NCBI GenBank assembly: GCA_938042245.1
Contig: CALIRO010000031.1
Location: 1-64,000 of the forward strand
Length of the DNA stretch: 64,000 nucleotides
Direction: 5' to 3'
Source of the DNA: an uncultured Thermoguttaceae bacterium
GTDB lineage: Bacteria > Planctomycetota > Planctomycetia > Pirellulales > Thermoguttaceae
Shown here: positions 62,400 to 64,000 of the stretch, piece by piece
Layout: each line of letters opens with the position of its first letter
Position numbering within the stretch: the first letter of the stretch is position 1
The notes under the pieces: generated by a model
Database searches by the model: none
The model's input: only the letters and a program-made list of their open reading frames with translations
What the model was told of the DNA's origin: nothing
Made by a program: the position numbers and the translations under genes

Positions 62400-64000
62400 A
62401 TGAATTTTCATCAAAAGCCGTTCTGCCGGATCGCCCATCAGGCTTCTGCCTTCGGGGGGAGAAGAACTTGGGTTGGAACTTCTTGTCCCGGAGAGCAAGG
62501 CCATCCTGCCGTCAGGCTGGCCGGGTGAGTGGGTATAAAAAGCTACTGCCCTGGTGGGCCGCTCCGGTAGCCATCCTGCTCGGTTGGGCCGGCGCTGTAC
62601 CTGCCTGGGCCGCCCAACCAGACCAGTTCCGATTCTGGAAACAGGTCTTGCCCAGCCCCCTGCCGGAAGAAAACATCTTTGCCTTGCCGTTGGATAGCGA
62701 GGTGTATTCAGCGGTTCAGGATGGCTTTGCCGATCTGCGCCTGTTCGACTCCCGCCAGCAGGAAACCCCTTATCTGCTGGAAAAAGCCTTCAGCCCGGTT
62801 ACCGAGTATGACCGCCGGTGGGGCTCGGCCCGGGTGAACTCAGTGCGGGAGCTGGAGAACAATCGGCTGGAGGTGGTCCTGGCGGTTCCGCAAGAGATGC
62901 CATCAGCCGACGGCATCAAAATCCATACACCCCTTCGGGATTTTGAACGTCAGGTACAGGTCTTCGGCGGCAACGACGGCCAGCAGTGGACCCTGCTGGT
63001 CCAAGACGGTCTGCTGTACGACTATTCCCGGTTTATGGATGTACGGGGATTGGAGATTCGGCTTCCGCCCAACAAATACCGCTTTCTGAAATTGGCCATC
63101 GACGAGATCACCGATACCAAGGAGTCGCCCTGGACGGAGATGACTCGCAAAACCCGCCAAGGCGTCCTGGAGGAAAAGATCGAGCGAGGGGAATTGGTCC
63201 GTCGGCCGCTGCGGATCGACCAGGTGCAATTGTGGCGTTTGGTTCCTCGGACAGAAAAACGCCTTCAAAGGACCGAATACCCTAGCCTGCCGTTCCAAGT
63301 CCGGCAAGACCCCAAGGAGAAATGCACCATAGTCGAAGTACAGACCCGCCGGGAGCCGTTGGAACGTTTTGTGCTGAAAACGACAAGCCGAAACTTCTAT
63401 CGGGATGTCTCGGTGCAAATTCCGGTTGCTCGGCCGGCCAGGCCGGTTGGTCGAGCGGATCCGCTTTCTGACGCGTTGGAAGCGGCCTCTGGCAGGGCGG
63501 AGCCATCGGTCCAGTGGCGCACCGTTGCCAGGGGGCGGATTCATGTGCTTCAGTTCCGACAATTTAATGATGAGCATTTAAACATTGATATTCCTGAACA
63601 CCGAAGCCCGCAGTATCGGCTGCTGATCCACAACCAAGACAGTCCTCCCATTGAGGTTACCGGCCTGGCAGGGGCTGGACCGGTGTATCAACTGGTTTTC
63701 CTGGGGCAAAAAGGCGAGAGCTATCGGCTTTACTATGGGACCGATTCCGTCGGCCAGCCGCAGTACGACATCGGCCATGTGCTGAACAGCCTTCGTTCCG
63801 GCGCCGAACCAGCTCCGGCCACATTGGAAGCGAAAGCCGTTGCTCAGGAGCCGGCGGCCCAGCCGTCGCCGCTCGGCCTGCTAGGGCTGCTCAACCATCC
63901 GCTGTTTTTGCTGACAGCCATTGTCGTGGTGGTGATCATTTTAGCCTGGGGGCTGGTCCTAGCCAGCCGACGCATCGACCAGCTGCACCAAGACAACCCC
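62396..64000 (+). CDS. DUF3999-like membrane protein, 3'-truncated by window edge
   Basis: Open reading frame of at least 535 codons continuing past the window end. From the ATG at 62396 it overlaps the DUF2339 stop as ATGA, implying translational coupling. The first 43 residues lack a membrane segment; a second candidate start, GTG 62525, leads directly into a signal peptide ([20 protein letters not shown], then AWAAQ). The body is a beta-rich extracytoplasmic region ([40 protein letters not shown]). Near the window end comes a membrane helix ([20 protein letters not shown]), as in DUF3999 proteins. Function unknown. Confidence 0.85.
   Translation, partial: MNEFSSKAVLPDRPSGFCLRGEKNLGWNFLSRRARPSCRQAGRVSGYKKLLPWWAAPVAILLGWAGAVPAWAAQPDQFRFWKQVLPSPLPEENIFALPLDSEVYSAVQDGFADLRLFDSRQQETPYLLEKAFSPVTEYDRRWGSARVNSVRELENNRLEVVLAVPQEMPSADGIKIHTPLRDFERQVQVFGGNDGQQWTLLVQDGLLYDYSRFMDVRGLEIRLPPNKYRFLKLAIDEITDTKESPWTEMTRKTRQGVLEEKIERGELVRRPLRIDQVQLWRLVPRTEKRLQRTEYPSLPFQVRQDPKEKCTIVEVQTRREPLERFVLKTTSRNFYRDVSVQIPVARPARPVGRADPLSDALEAASGRAEPSVQWRTVARGRIHVLQFRQFNDEHLNIDIPEHRSPQYRLLIHNQDSPPIEVTGLAGAGPVYQLVFLGQKGESYRLYYGTDSVGQPQYDIGHVLNSLRSGAEPAPATLEAKAVAQEPAAQPSPLGLLGLLNHPLFLLTAIVVVVIILAWGLVLASRRIDQLHQDNP

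Overview
This 64 kb window looks like a chromosome segment of a Planctomycetota bacterium, probably of the Pirellulales type. This is inferred from gene content, not proved. The pointers are a fused GldF/GldG ABC permease beside a DUF4340 protein, a MoxR-DUF58-BatA/vWA cluster, a decayed gene with a VPEP-type PEP-CTERM sorting signal, the hopanoid genes hpnD/hpnE, PQQ-propeller and FHA proteins, and many Pro/Ser/Gly/Glu-rich insertions in otherwise conserved proteins. Genes are dense on both strands, with AT-richer spacers that hold dispersed repeats.

Layout. 1-1733: C-terminal part of a chemoreceptor. 2.0-4.7 kb: Gfo/Idh/MocA oxidoreductase and a DUF4105 lipoprotein. 5.2-6.5 kb: hisI and hisG (long form). 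6.7-13.1 kb (minus): a three-gene gliding/auxiliary-type ABC system (ATPase, fused permease plus GldG-like domain, DUF4340). 13.6-14.6 kb: nucleoside hydrolase. 15.3-20.0 kb: lysS and a LolC/E-LolD-like exporter pair. 20.2-26.3 kb: branched-chain aminotransferase, HtrA-type protease and argB-argD-argF. 26.4-29.1 kb (minus): nadB followed by an NHL-repeat protein. 29.8-32.1 kb: an enolase-superfamily protein with an eroded active site and a frameshifted PEP-CTERM pseudogene. 32.9-35.7 kb: hpnD-hpnE (squalene supply for hopanoids). 36.2-39.8 kb: dnaE. 39.8-44.9 kb (minus): CapD/WbpM-like sugar-nucleotide dehydratase, TIM-barrel protein and sialate O-acetylesterase. 45.5 kb: tRNA-Asp(GTC), followed by a 2 kb GC-rich stretch with no intact gene. 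47.5-53.2 kb: an internally duplicated TolC-like protein, an FHA protein and a PQQ-propeller protein. 53.5-57.9 kb: moxR, DUF58 and BatA/vWA. 58.1-59.0 kb: an SDR dehydrogenase. 59.6-64.0 kb: DUF2339 and DUF3999 genes, the second running off the window.

The most unusual content is two families of short, non-coding, transposon-like repeats. Family A (about 120-175 bp, seven recognisable copies) has about 18 bp terminal inverted repeats near GTAACAGTTCAGCCGAAT, a central hairpin often capped by GCAA, and 8 bp target duplications at two copies. All copies lie in gene 5' flanks. Family B (about 188 bp, three clear copies and one decayed) has ends GGAACCTCTG/GGAAGCTCTG and 4 bp duplications at two copies. 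One B copy sits inside an A copy, and another landed inside the stop codon of the DUF58 gene so that its first base completes the present stop. No transposase for either family is visible here.

All functional names are read from motifs by eye. Starts were adjusted where a ribosome-binding site or family N-terminus favoured one. No CRISPR array, rRNA or intact insertion sequence was seen.
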